Assembly (NCBI GenBank): GCA_024401645.1
Contig: JAKSKR010000009.1
Location: 23,299-87,298, forward strand
Direction of reading: 5' to 3'
Length of the DNA stretch: 64,000 bases
Origin: Paludibacteraceae bacterium
Lineage (GTDB): Bacteria > Bacteroidota > Bacteroidia > Bacteroidales > Paludibacteraceae
How positions within the stretch are numbered: position 1 is the first letter of the stretch; each line of letters begins with the position of its first letter. The notes beneath the pieces were generated by a model. The model saw only the letters and a list, made by a program, of their open reading frames with translations. It was not told the DNA's origin and did no database searches. The translations under genes were made by a program, and so were the position numbers. Of the stretch, positions 1-8,058 are shown piece by piece.

Positions 1-437
1 GAGTCTATCCAAATTGTTGTTGGACCGTCGTTGATGAGTTCCACTTTCATGTCTGCGCCAAACTCACCTGTGCCAATTTTCTTCCCTAAATCTGTTTCAA
101 CTTGTTTGACGAACTTCTCGTACATTGGAATTGCGAAGTCTGGTTTCGATGCTTTGATATACGATGGTCTGTTTCCTTTCTTGGTCATGGCGTGTAGAGT
201 GAATTGGCTGACTACAATAATGTCGCCGTTTTCTTCGATGACCGATTTGTTCATCACACCATTCTCGTCTTCAAAAATGCGTAGGTTTACAATTTTTCCC
301 GATAACCATTTTATGTCTTCGTCGGTATCTCTGTCTTCTATACCAACTAAAACTAATAGACCACGATTAATAGCTGACTTTATCTTTCCATCGATTGTTA
401 CCGATGCACGATTTACCTTTTGAATTAGAATTCTCAT
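1..437 (-). CDS. dtd: D-aminoacyl-tRNA deacylase (3' end outside window)
   Basis: The enzyme hydrolyses D-amino acids (and mischarged glycine) from tRNA in the cytoplasm. About 145 residues are visible from the ATG at 437, starting MRILIQKVNRASV, as is typical of the family. Both active-site signatures are present: SQFTLHA followed by GNRPSY in the middle, and NDGPTTIW near the C-terminus. The usual length is about 150 residues, so only a few residues lie beyond base 1. It lies downstream of uvrC on the same strand, separated by about 100 bases that hold the parS palindrome. The identification rests on the two motifs and is firm. Confidence 0.95.
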   Translation of the reverse strand, partial: MRILIQKVNRASVTIDGKIKSAINRGLLVLVGIEDRDTDEDIKWLSGKIVNLRIFEDENGVMNKSVIEENGDIIVVSQFTLHAMTKKGNRPSYIKASKPDFAIPMYEKFVKQVETDLGKKIGTGEFGADMKVELINDGPTTIWID

Positions 438-520
438 TTTTTTTATTGTCTTTTTTGTTTTTCCTGATTTATGTCTTAATCTTTATTTTTGCATTTACGA
501 ATGGCTTTTGATTAGGGTGG

Positions 521-536
521 TGTTTCACGTGAAACA
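521..536. other. parS centromere-like palindrome
   Basis: The 16-base perfect palindrome TGTTTCACGTGAAACA matches the bacterial chromosomal parS consensus bound by ParB. It sits in the non-coding gap just after the uvrC stop and before dtd. Chromosomal parS sites usually cluster near the replication origin. Confidence 0.85.
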
Positions 537-540
537 CAAA

Positions 541-2448
541 TTAATCTTCCTTTTTTTCGATGAGTGCATCGTAAATGATTTTTGCCTTGCTTGGTCCAAC
601 CACCTTTTCAATTTCTTCAAGCGGTTGCTCTTTCAGCCGTTTGATGCTCTTGAATGTTTTTAAGAGTAGTTCCTTTGTTTTTTCGCCAATACCGTTAATG
701 TCGTCGAGTGCAGAATGAACCTGTCGTTTGCTGCGCTTGTCGCGGTGAAATGTAATGGCAAATCGGTGAACTTCGTCTTGCAAATGCCCAAGTAATCGGA
801 AAACCTGGCTGTCTTTGCTCATGCCAATAACCAGTGGCGGAAATCCAAATAGTAGTTCGTTGGTGCGGTGTCGGTCGTCTTTTGCCAATCCGGCAATCGG
901 TATGTTTAAGTGGAGTTCATCTTCCACCACCTGACGTATCACTTCTATTTGTCCAACACCACCATCGGCTACAATCAGGTTCGGCAGTTGTTCACCCTCG
1001 TTCACCATACGGGTGTAACGACGTCTCACTACTTCTTGCATCGAAGCGTAGTCGTCGGGTCCAACCACTGTTTTAATGTTATATTTTCTGTAATCTTTCT
1101 TGCTCGGTTTTCCCATTCTGAAAACTACGCATGCTGCCACTGCATCGGTACCGCTAATGTTCGAGTTGTCGAAACATTCAATCTGAACTGGCAATTCTTT
1201 CAAATGTAGCTCATTCTTTATGTCTGTCAAAAGCTTCACGGCCCGTTGCTCCGGATTGAATTTTTCCATGCGTTTCAATCGGTCAAATCGGTACTGTTTT
1301 ACGTTTTGCATCGAAAGGTCGGTCAGCTTTTTCTTGTCGCCACGTTGCGGAACGGTAATCTCGGCACCCTCAATCTTGTAACCAATTTCAAATGGCAACA
1401 GAATTTCCTTGCTTACACTCTTGAAGCGTTCTCGCATTTCGGTGATGGCGGTTGCTAAAATTTCTTCCTTTTCATCGTCGCCCTTAATCTTGTACTCGAA
1501 GGTGTAAGCCTGGTTAATGGTGCCATGCACGACTTTCAGATAATTGATGAAGGCGTTGTCGTCGTCGATGTCGATGGCAAAGACGTCGATGTTGTGAAGG
1601 GTTGGACTCACAATGGTTGACCTTGATTTGAAATTGCCGATTTGTTCGAGCTTGTTTTTTATTTCTTGCGCCTCTTCAAATCGCAAATCTTCGGCGGCTG
1701 CCATCATTTCTTTTTCGAGGTACTGTTCCAAGTAATCGAGGTCGCCTTTCAGAATATACTTTATTTCTTCTATGTTCTTGTTATATTCCTCTTCCTTTTG
1801 TCTGCCCTCGCAGCAACCTTGGCATTTCTTAATGTGGTACTGCAGGCAAACCTTGTAGTTGCTGTTGTGTATCTTCAGCGGATCGAGGTTGTAGCTGCAC
1901 GTTCTAATCTTATACAGGCTGTGCACCAGTTCAAGCACCGTCTTCATGGCGGGCAGGTAGGTGTATGGTCCAAAATATTGCGAGCCGTCGTGAATGAGTT
2001 GGCGTGTGTAGAAAATGCGCGGGTAGTGCTCGTTCTTGATGACGATCCACGGGTAGGTCTTACTGTCTTTAAGTAAGATGTTGTATTTTGGCTGGTGTTT
2101 CTTTATGAGGGCGTTTTCTAGCAGCAGCGCGTCTTGTTCGCTATTGACCACCACATATTTCAAGTCGCAGATTTGGCTGACCAGAATACGTGTTTTTAGG
2201 TTATGCTGGTGGTTCTTGTTGAAGTAGCTCGAAACACGCCTTTTCAGGTTGACCGCTTTGCCAACATAAATAATTACACCTTCCTTGTTGAAGTATTGGT
2301 AGACACCAGGACTTTCGGGCAACGAAAGCACAATCTGTTTCAAGCGACTTGGCAAGGGTTTATGTTCACCCTTTTGTTCAATGCTCAACTCGTCTTGTGT
2401 TTCGTTGTCATTTTCTTCGTTGATGTACTCTTCTTCTTGTTGGCTCAT
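541..2448 (-). CDS. uvrC: UvrABC excinuclease subunit C
   Basis: UvrC makes both incisions in nucleotide excision repair. After about 35 acidic N-terminal residues, the GIY-YIG nuclease domain begins near residue 43 (LPESPGVYQYF then IIYVGKA). A cysteine cluster follows (RTC, then CLQYHIKKCQGCC), fitting the iron-sulfur cluster of the family. A UVR motif lies near residue 250 (EDLRFEEAQEIKNKL). The C-terminal half has the RNase H-like endonuclease domain (IECFDNSNISGTDAVA) and terminal helix-hairpin-helix motifs (INGIGEKTKELLL). At 635 residues it is slightly longer than usual because of the acidic start. It is followed by parS and dtd on the same strand. Confidence 0.96.
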   Translation of the reverse strand: MSQQEEEYINEENDNETQDELSIEQKGEHKPLPSRLKQIVLSLPESPGVYQYFNKEGVIIYVGKAVNLKRRVSSYFNKNHQHNLKTRILVSQICDLKYVVVNSEQDALLLENALIKKHQPKYNILLKDSKTYPWIVIKNEHYPRIFYTRQLIHDGSQYFGPYTYLPAMKTVLELVHSLYKIRTCSYNLDPLKIHNSNYKVCLQYHIKKCQGCCEGRQKEEEYNKNIEEIKYILKGDLDYLEQYLEKEMMAAAEDLRFEEAQEIKNKLEQIGNFKSRSTIVSPTLHNIDVFAIDIDDDNAFINYLKVVHGTINQAYTFEYKIKGDDEKEEILATAITEMRERFKSVSKEILLPFEIGYKIEGAEITVPQRGDKKKLTDLSMQNVKQYRFDRLKRMEKFNPEQRAVKLLTDIKNELHLKELPVQIECFDNSNISGTDAVAACVVFRMGKPSKKDYRKYNIKTVVGPDDYASMQEVVRRRYTRMVNEGEQLPNLIVADGGVGQIEVIRQVVEDELHLNIPIAGLAKDDRHRTNELLFGFPPLVIGMSKDSQVFRLLGHLQDEVHRFAITFHRDKRSKRQVHSALDDINGIGEKTKELLLKTFKSIKRLKEQPLEEIEKVVGPSKAKIIYDALIEKKED

Positions 2449-2532
2449 AATTTCATGAATTTTCTTTCAAACTTTAAATTTACCATTTTTTCTTTTGTTG
2501 GAACTTTGTCGATTTTTCGCACGGTCAAAATT

Positions 2533-2541
2533 TTATCCACA
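2533..2541 (+). other. Consensus DnaA box
   Basis: TTATCCACA is a perfect match to the classical DnaA-binding 9-mer, in the AT-rich spacer about 2 kb from the parS palindrome. A single 9-mer can occur by chance. Confidence 0.45.
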
Positions 2542-2935
2542 TTACTGCATTTTTTCATTTTTTGGTCGATGAGTTCCTTGTTTATTCTTGTTTTACGTGA
2601 AAATGCCAAAAAAATCGATAAAATCGGTGTTTTTTACCTAAATCACCTATAATCCTATTGCAAAACTTTTTACTAAATTTTTCTATTAAAATATTGAAAA
2701 TAAATACTTTAATTTGAATTTTTTCTAATTTTAACTCGTTGAGATTCTCATATTTTTTCGGTTTGTGATTAATCACCAAAATCGTTGAAAAATAACGGCA
2801 CTGTTTTTTTCGTGTGAAATTTTGTATTTTCCGAAAAATGTGTTTCAATCGAACTTTTTCAAGAAAATTCTTTCAAAATTCATTTTTCCGTTCATACTAT
2901 TTTTTTGTAGCTGTTAACTTTCGCTTTTTGTTCTG

Positions 2936-2966
2936 TTTGTTACTTTTTGTAAAGTTTGTAATTTTG
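2936..2966 (+). promoter_or_regulatory. Bacteroidota-type promoter
   Basis: TTTG (2936-2939), 19 bases, then TAATTTTG (2959-2966): an exact fit to the -33/-7 pattern of the Bacteroidota primary sigma factor. It lies just upstream of the ATG at 2979, implying a very short leader. Confidence 0.7.
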
Positions 2967-2978
2967 TGGAAAGACTTA

Positions 2979-3581
2979 ATGAACATGTATTTTTTGAGAA
3001 GATTTTTACCTCTACTTATTTTATCTCTATTTGTGCAGTTAGGTTATTCTGCAAAGCACTTTAAGTTCGAGGGTATTGCAATGGGTAGTTCGCAAACCGA
3101 ATTTTTCAGTAAACTACAAAAGAAGGGTTTTCAGGCTATTTCTCAACCCGAATTTATAACCGACACTGCAAATATTGCGTCTTATTATTGGGGTACATAT
3201 AAGGGACATTCAGGTACCATTTTGGCGGTGTCGGGTGTACGAAAGAATAAGAACAAGGCCGATAAGTTAGTGGTTTACCTCGACGCTTCAACATCGTGGC
3301 ATTCGCTTTACGATAAGTACTATAAAATTAAACAGTCTCTAACCAAGGAGTTTGGCCAACCCAAAGAGTGCCGCGAAATGTTTCACATCAACGGTCAGCC
3401 TAAAACTGACGACGATCTTTTTTTAGAGGTAAAGCATGGCAATTGCGAGTACCTTTCCATCTTCTCTTCGAAGCGTGGTGTAGTTATGCTCTCTATTGTT
3501 TACAAGAAGGGTGAAGCAAGGGTTAACGTCGTTTATCTCGACCAGGAAACCGTGGGTGGTTCTATGCAACATAGCCACTAA
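2979..3581 (+). CDS. Secreted protein of unknown function
   Basis: The frame is open further upstream, but a consensus promoter ends at 2966, so I place the start at the ATG at 2979 (next ATG 2985). The 200-residue product begins with a signal peptide (hydrophobic run LLILSLFVQLGYSA) and should be exported. The mature part starts HFKFEGIAMGSSQTEFFSKL, a pattern I associate with uncharacterised Bacteroidales periplasmic proteins. There are no catalytic motifs I recognise and no lipobox. It is transcribed away from uvrC and is followed by an intrinsic terminator. Function unknown. Confidence 0.75.
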   Translation: MNMYFLRRFLPLLILSLFVQLGYSAKHFKFEGIAMGSSQTEFFSKLQKKGFQAISQPEFITDTANIASYYWGTYKGHSGTILAVSGVRKNKNKADKLVVYLDASTSWHSLYDKYYKIKQSLTKEFGQPKECREMFHINGQPKTDDDLFLEVKHGNCEYLSIFSSKRGVVMLSIVYKKGEARVNVVYLDQETVGGSMQHSH

Positions 3582-3604
3582 CAATCAATAAGGTAACATA
3601 AAAA

Positions 3605-3642
3605 ATGGGTGAATCATTTTGCATGGTTCACCCAATTTTTTT
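3605..3642 (+). terminator. Intrinsic terminator
   Basis: The inverted repeat TGGGTGAATCA / TGGTTCACCCA with a short loop is followed by a run of seven T, 25 bases after the stop of the secreted-protein gene. Confidence 0.8.
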
Positions 3643-3669
3643 GCCCTATTTGGCATATTGCACCTATAA

Positions 3670-3735
3670 AGTCATCAACTCTGTAAGTCGCATCGCGACG
3701 TTTCCTTACGTAGCCTTGGGTGTAACCCAAAACAT
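3670..3735. repeat. Possible degenerate intergenic repeat, copy 1
   Basis: The string CTGTAAGTCGCATCGCGACG and, nearby, the small palindrome TTGGGTGTAACCCAA resemble a second stretch at 5086-5145 that shares GTAAGTCGCAT. Both flank the BspA-like gene. The similarity is limited, so the call is weak. Confidence 0.3.
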
Positions 3736-3774
3736 TAATTTGTAATAAAGTCGTGTTTCAATGTGTTTGCCAAA

Positions 3775-4929
3775 CTATCTTATAGTTGGAATTGTGTGTT
3801 TGCCAATGTTGAACATTTGTAGTTCAGAATCAATCTTTTCGTTCATCAACAAGCGCCCGTTATAGTCGTAAATCATTACATTTTTTCCGGTTGCGTTAGT
3901 AACATTAATTGTGCCATCGGTGTGTAGGTAGATGTTTTTCTTACCATTGGTTAGCAAACCGGTTTCTGTCTTCGAATCAATCACTTCTGTGGCATAATAG
4001 GCAACGTGGCCGTTGGTGGTTGAGCCAGCTGTCACAACCAGATTGCTGTTGTTCAGCACTACGTCGAGGCTGTAGCACAAGTCGAAAGCTTGGTCGCCAA
4101 TGCTCTTCAATGTGCTTGGTAATTCAATACCCAAAATGTTCTGGCAGTTGTAGAATGCCATCTTGCCAATGGTTTCCAAACCATCGTGAACCAAAACGTA
4201 ATTCAGGTTCGTACAATCGGTAAAGGCAGCAGCCTTAATGGTAGTCAGGCTGTTTGGAAAACTTAAGATGTTGAGTTTGTTGCATTTGCTGAACGCATAT
4301 TCGCCAATTGTCGTCAACCCATCGTTAAAGAAAATTTCTTCGAGGTTGGTGCAGCTATTGAAGGCACCGTCTTGAATGGTGGTAACGCCATCGGGCAATA
4401 GAATGGTGGTGATGTTCTTACAGTTTTGGAAAGCCGCACTCGGAATGGTGGTAATTTCGTTGTTCAGTTCCAAGTCGCCACCAATGGCCCTAGGCACAAA
4501 GAAAATGCTGGTTGGATTCTTACTGTACAGAATACTGTTGTAACTGAAGAAATTTTCGTTATCTTCTTCAATATCAATTTTTTCAAGTGTTTGGCATAGG
4601 GTGAAACATCCGTTGCCAATGGTTTCGAGTGTTGCCGGAAAGTAGACCGATGTCATGAGTTTGCTGCCAGCAAAGGCATCCTTCCCAATGCTTTTCACAG
4701 CATAGTTTTTGCCTTTGTATTCGAATTGGTTGGGAATTTCAACGTCTCCACAATAGAGTTCATCGGCCGAATAGTACATCCAGCCATCTTCCTCATCACC
4801 CTTGTAGGTTACCTCGGCATTTCCATCGTTGCCAATATTGTAGTAAATGCCATCAATTTCAATTTTTTCGGCCATTGCCATGTTCCAACAGCAGAATGCT
4901 GATGCTAGTAGTGTAGTTCTAATTTTCAT
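3775..4929 (-). CDS. BspA-like leucine-rich repeat surface protein
   Basis: I start at the ATG at 4929 (MKIRTTLLAS), which gives a normal signal peptide ending near AMAEK; the frame stays open 11 codons upstream. The body consists of about 23-residue LRR_5/BspA-type repeats (for example TTIPSAAFQNCKNITTILLP and TTIGEYAFSKCNKLNILSFP). Such proteins are surface-exposed and often adhesive. The C-terminus (VMIYDYNGRLLMNEKI) looks like the start of a T9SS type A sorting domain but ends early, without the usual GVYIV-type strand. Export route therefore uncertain. It stands alone on the minus strand. Confidence 0.85.
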   Translation of the reverse strand: MKIRTTLLASAFCCWNMAMAEKIEIDGIYYNIGNDGNAEVTYKGDEEDGWMYYSADELYCGDVEIPNQFEYKGKNYAVKSIGKDAFAGSKLMTSVYFPATLETIGNGCFTLCQTLEKIDIEEDNENFFSYNSILYSKNPTSIFFVPRAIGGDLELNNEITTIPSAAFQNCKNITTILLPDGVTTIQDGAFNSCTNLEEIFFNDGLTTIGEYAFSKCNKLNILSFPNSLTTIKAAAFTDCTNLNYVLVHDGLETIGKMAFYNCQNILGIELPSTLKSIGDQAFDLCYSLDVVLNNSNLVVTAGSTTNGHVAYYATEVIDSKTETGLLTNGKKNIYLHTDGTINVTNATGKNVMIYDYNGRLLMNEKIDSELQMFNIGKHTIPTIR

Positions 4930-5085
4930 AGGCTCTATGTTCTTGTTAGTTAAATTTAGCAAATAGATTTTATTTAACCTATCAATAGACTTTAGGAAAC
5001 TGTTTAATATTTTTTAGGGCGGATTTATGGGAGATTTTTTAGGATAGTTTGAATGGTTTAGAAAGGGGCAATAAATCATCCTTTC

Positions 5086-5145
5086 CGTAAGTCGCATGGC
5101 TTTGGTTGAAAGTTCGTAGTAAAGCTTTAACCCATGAAATAACAA
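5086..5145. repeat. Possible degenerate intergenic repeat, copy 2
   Basis: Shares GTAAGTCGCAT and a trailing TAACCCA with the stretch at 3670-3735. The rest of the spacer 4930-5241 shows no gene. Confidence 0.25.
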
Positions 5146-5241
5146 ATAAGCCCCAATAATTTCCTTTTAAACGCGTTTTACACCTTTGGTGGTAAACTAT
5201 ATCATCTTTAGTAAGAAATGAGCTTTAAATCGATAAAATGG

Positions 5242-6819
5242 CTATTTTTCGTCCCAAGTGACCATGTGGCGTGGTAGGTCTATCTTCTTCTTTTCGCGCC
5301 AAGGTCCGTGCACATAGTAGTTTTGGGCAAGGTTTTCCTCCATTTTGCTGACGAATGCCTCGCGTATGCGGGTGCAGTTCTCGTTAAGGCGGTTTTTCAT
5401 AGGGTCTACCAGGTCGTTAATGGTCTTTTCTATCTTGTCGGCGTCGGTTCTACCGGTAATCTGATTGTAGATTTTGTTTATTTCTGCCTTGTAGTTCGAA
5501 ATTTCCTTGAAGAAGATACCCTCGGGATGTTTCAGGAAAAAGATGAAGACCGTCTTTGCCAGCGGCGTCATTTCAACGACCATGTCGTCGTAGTCGGTAA
5601 GGATGACTTCGTAGTTCTTCGTTACCCTCAAACGGCTGACCTTGAAGGCATTGGGTGTTTCTTGAATGACCAACTGACGGATGAAGAAGTCGCTGACGCC
5701 CGATTCTTGCAACTTGGCAATCTTCTCTTTCAACTCGTCTACAATGTTCATGATGTCGCTGTCCATCGCAAAGTCGTTCTGCTCTTCAAGCGGCAGATCT
5801 TCCTTTCTTGTCATGCGATATTTAACGCGGTAGTGCTCGTTGTTATGTTCACTGAAGAACAGGCTCAATTGCGCCAAATACGACATCTTTTCTTCGGGCA
5901 TAAGTTCGAAGAAAAGGTATTTATTGTAGAATTCACTCCAATATAGGAATCCTGTTGTCAGCTTCCCTACGTTCTTTTTGCCAATCAGCTTTTCCAACAA
6001 CTTGTCGGCCAAGTTGTTGCAGGGTGTTAGGTGGTCCAGTCTTGCGTGTGGTGCATAGTAAGCCAGTTGCTCGTTGCTGGGTGCAAGCTGTTTGGCACAA
6101 AATTCGTTCAGGTTGCAGCAGGTGTAGTCTCTTTCCCAAAGGTACTTTTCAAACTCTGCCCTGTTGTCGTTTAAGTGTTTTTCAATAGCTTGGTTTCCGG
6201 TACGGTTTACGAATAGGTACTCAAAGCTGTCGAGCTGGTAGCAGCATTGTGTGGGTGCCGGAATTTGCACGACCGGTTGGTTCCTCATTATCCAACCTTC
6301 GGCATCGGTGTGTCGGTAGTCATTGTAGCAGTTATGGGTCTTTACATATTCTGGTTTGGGGTGGTAGTGCCTGTATATTCTCTGGGGAAGCATAAATGGC
6401 CAACAGATGCAAAGCGTGATGAAGCCAATTACCGACAGAATAACTTGGCAACTGCGTACAACCACCACGTTCTTCGAATCTGTAATAGTGGCGCATTCTT
6501 CCCAAATCACCGAAATAAACAATTTCTTGTCGTTTCTTGTAAAGCCAAACTCGCTGGTTTTGCCAAACTCGCTGGTTTTTTGGTTATAGCGGTTAATCAA
6601 CTCAATGACAATGCAGCTGATAACAATATAGATGCCGATGTAGTGCAGAATACCCATTTGAAAGTGTTTTGGGCAAAAGTAAATAATTAAAATATATGCT
6701 AGTATGGTTGGTGCAACAAATAAACCCGAAACAAGGTAAAAGTTTCGGGTTTTAAGGTTTTTCGGGTAGTTCTGAATGTTAGTTCTTGTCACCTTTCTTC
6801 CATTTTTCGCGTTCTTCAT
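5242..6819 (-). CDS. Membrane protein of unknown function with winged-helix-like C-terminus
   Basis: I prefer the ATG at 6819 (MKNAKNGRKV) because AAGGAG lies just upstream; an in-frame ATG at 6864 also exists. Either start overlaps the end of the preceding small gene. The 525-residue product has two hydrophobic segments near residues 30-75 (YLVSGLFVAPTILAYILIIY and YIGIYIVISCIVIELI) and another near 125-150. A long soluble region follows. Near the end, MTPLAKTVFIFFLKHPEGI resembles a winged-helix-like segment seen in uncharacterised Bacteroidota proteins (recalled, not searched). It is the last gene of a five-gene cluster. An 18-base tandem repeat duplicates KTSEFG. Function unknown. Confidence 0.75.
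   Translation of the reverse strand: MKNAKNGRKVTRTNIQNYPKNLKTRNFYLVSGLFVAPTILAYILIIYFCPKHFQMGILHYIGIYIVISCIVIELINRYNQKTSEFGKTSEFGFTRNDKKLFISVIWEECATITDSKNVVVVRSCQVILSVIGFITLCICWPFMLPQRIYRHYHPKPEYVKTHNCYNDYRHTDAEGWIMRNQPVVQIPAPTQCCYQLDSFEYLFVNRTGNQAIEKHLNDNRAEFEKYLWERDYTCCNLNEFCAKQLAPSNEQLAYYAPHARLDHLTPCNNLADKLLEKLIGKKNVGKLTTGFLYWSEFYNKYLFFELMPEEKMSYLAQLSLFFSEHNNEHYRVKYRMTRKEDLPLEEQNDFAMDSDIMNIVDELKEKIAKLQESGVSDFFIRQLVIQETPNAFKVSRLRVTKNYEVILTDYDDMVVEMTPLAKTVFIFFLKHPEGIFFKEISNYKAEINKIYNQITGRTDADKIEKTINDLVDPMKNRLNENCTRIREAFVSKMEENLAQNYYVHGPWREKKKIDLPRHMVTWDEK
6544..6579 (-). repeat. 18-bp in-frame tandem duplication
   Basis: Two exact adjacent copies of GCCAAACTCGCTGGTTTT (plus-strand reading) duplicate six residues, giving TSEFGKTSEFG in a cytoplasmic loop of the membrane protein. 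Confidence 0.9.
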
Positions 6820-6994
6820 TCTCCTTTTCCCTTTTGTTTGCCATGAAAAGAAGGAATCCACCAATCACACTGTTCATGGTAAGGGAGCTAAACATGCTTG
6901 AAATGCCTTGAGCTGAACCTTGAGATGCCGCACCAAACAATGCGACCAGCGACACTGCTGCTAAACAGAGAAATATAATACCTGCAATCTTCAT
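6779..6994 (-). CDS. Small two-helix membrane protein
   Basis: The 71-residue product has a first hydrophobic helix (IAGIIFLCLAAVSLVALFGAA), a small-residue linker and a second helix (SVIGGFLLFMAN), then a charged tail ending EREKWKKGDKN. The start at 6994 lies four bases after the stop of the gene before it. The end overlaps the start of the 525-residue membrane protein, so translation is probably coupled. I recognise no family. The tight packing and overlaps argue that it is real. Confidence 0.65.
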   Translation of the reverse strand: MKIAGIIFLCLAAVSLVALFGAASQGSAQGISSMFSSLTMNSVIGGFLLFMANKREKENEEREKWKKGDKN

Positions 6995-6998
6995 GAAA

Positions 6999-7184
6999 TT
7001 ACCCCTCCTTTATTTCGTCGTAGTTACTGTCGTTCTTCTTGCAGCAGAAGACGATGATGATGCCAATTAGGCCTAGAAAGAAAGTCAGCACTGCAGCCCA
7101 GGTGGAACCGCATGAACGTTTTTCGCCAACGCTGGCCATAACTGCGGCTAGAATGATGCGAACAATTATTACTGCTATGAACAT
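6999..7184 (-). CDS. Small membrane protein with CCKK juxtamembrane motif
   Basis: This 61-residue protein has two hydrophobic helices (MFIAVIIVRIILAAVMASV and AAVLTFFLGLIGIIIVFCC) joined by GEKRSCGSTW. The GEKR...LGLIGIIIVF arrangement resembles small membrane proteins that occur widely without assigned function. Two bases separate it from the gene upstream and four from the one downstream. It is probably an integral part of the cluster, perhaps a subunit or anchor; this is inference only. Confidence 0.65.
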   Translation of the reverse strand: MFIAVIIVRIILAAVMASVGEKRSCGSTWAAVLTFFLGLIGIIIVFCCKKNDSNYDEIKEG

Positions 7185-7186
7185 AA

Positions 7187-7600
7187 TTATTTGTTAATTA
7201 GTTTGTTTACTTCAGTTTCCAACTCTTTTAACATTGTTAGGCTGTTCGACGCATTGTTTACCTTTTGGTAAAGGCTTTTTGCCAACTGTTTAGTGTTTTC
7301 GTCATTAAACCGGTCGGGATGACAATTAGCCAAAAGTTCGCGTCTAATTTTTTCGGTTTCTTCTTTCGCAAAAGCGGTGACGATAACATCGTTGAAATCG
7401 ACTTTACCGTTCTTTTTCAACTTCTTTTTCAGTTGGTAGCTTTCGCTTTTGTGGTAGTGCTTAATGCCAAAAATCATAGCCCCCAAAACAAGGGCCAGCA
7501 CAATGGCAACCGTTAACCATTGAATGTGTGATGTTTGTATGGTTGACTGTTCGCCTGTTTTGGGTTCAGCCGACAATGTAAGTAGCGTATCTTTTTCCAT
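7187..7600 (-). CDS. Membrane-anchored J-domain-like protein
   Basis: The 137-residue product has one transmembrane helix near residues 28-46 (WLTVAIVLALVLGAMIFGI) and a cytoplasmic region. There KIRRELLANCHPDRFNDE carries the HPD tripeptide between helices, as in helix II and III of DnaJ domains. What precedes and follows is divergent, so it may be a degenerate J-like fold rather than an active Hsp70 co-chaperone. It sits second in the five-gene minus-strand cluster, 11 bases after the first gene. A chaperone-recruiting role for a membrane complex is a reasonable guess, not shown. Confidence 0.7.
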   Translation of the reverse strand: MEKDTLLTLSAEPKTGEQSTIQTSHIQWLTVAIVLALVLGAMIFGIKHYHKSESYQLKKKLKKNGKVDFNDVIVTAFAKEETEKIRRELLANCHPDRFNDENTKQLAKSLYQKVNNASNSLTMLKELETEVNKLINK

Positions 7601-7611
7601 TCGTTATAGAT

Positions 7612-8013
7612 TTAATCGAGGAATCCACCCATATCGGCATGTTCAATCAGTTTCCATTGGCAACCGAAATGGCTGTTGTTGTCGCGCACCATAAGGGTGT
7701 CCCAACCCAGGGCAACCAGTTGCCTAACAAGGGTTTTGTTCGCCAAGATTATTTTGCCAATAAATATCATTTCATCGCGCGAAAGTGTCCTACCAGAAAG
7801 GGCCTTAATGCAGAAACCCGTGTTCATCCAAGCCGACATTTCGTGTTTATAGGCTTTATTCCCCGTCACCATAGAAGCCTCTAGTATGGTTGGGGCGGTA
7901 CCAGTCACAAAGGCATTGCGTGCGGTCTTGTTAAAGTCCCTCACCAAACGGCTTCGGTCTCGGCTATCTGAAAACCATTGGACGATTCCGTTCCATATAT
8001 TCGTTAGATTCAT
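7612..8013 (-). CDS. Protein of unknown function, first gene of a five-gene cluster
   Basis: A GTG at 8031 extends the frame, but it overlaps the likely -7 promoter box. The ATG at 8013 has AGGAAG just upstream, so I take 8013. The 133-residue product (MNLTNIWNGIVQWF) has no signal peptide or membrane helix. It contains the pattern LGWDTLMVRDNNSHFGCQWKL near its end. I do not recognise the family. It heads a cluster with a J-like protein, two small membrane proteins and a larger membrane protein, and is preceded by a perfect palindrome. Confidence 0.65.
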   Translation of the reverse strand: MNLTNIWNGIVQWFSDSRDRSRLVRDFNKTARNAFVTGTAPTILEASMVTGNKAYKHEMSAWMNTGFCIKALSGRTLSRDEMIFIGKIILANKTLVRQLVALGWDTLMVRDNNSHFGCQWKLIEHADMGGFLD

Positions 8014-8030
8014 AGGCACTTCCTTTTTCA

Positions 8031-8038
8031 CAAAAGTA
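8031..8038 (-). promoter_or_regulatory. -7 promoter box of the five-gene cluster
   Basis: TACTTTTG on the minus strand matches TAnnTTTG, 17 bases before the ATG at 8013. The -33 position has only TTGG, which overlaps the right arm of the palindrome next to it. Confidence 0.55.
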
Positions 8039-8058
8039 GTTTAGCCAGGTGCGCTTAC

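Larger units (their letters stand above)
2449..2978. other. AT-rich intergenic spacer, possible origin-proximal DNA
   Basis: About 530 bases between the divergent uvrC and the secreted-protein gene. It is very rich in A and T runs and holds no convincing gene. It contains a consensus DnaA box at 2533-2541, a one-mismatch box (TGTGGAAAG, 2965-2973), a degenerate parS-like site (2589-2604) and a promoter at its right end. The combination is compatible with an origin or unwinding region, but the number of boxes is small. Confidence 0.4.

Noticed and set aside
2589..2604. Second parS site
   Set aside because: TGTTTTACGTGAAAAT deviates at three positions from the palindrome; recorded only as a degenerate neighbour of the origin-like spacer.
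2582..2848. Minus-strand open frame of 88 codons in the AT-rich spacer
   Set aside because: Lys/Phe/Ile-rich low-complexity product, no motif, overlaps promoter-like and DnaA-box DNA; expected by chance in AT-rich sequence.
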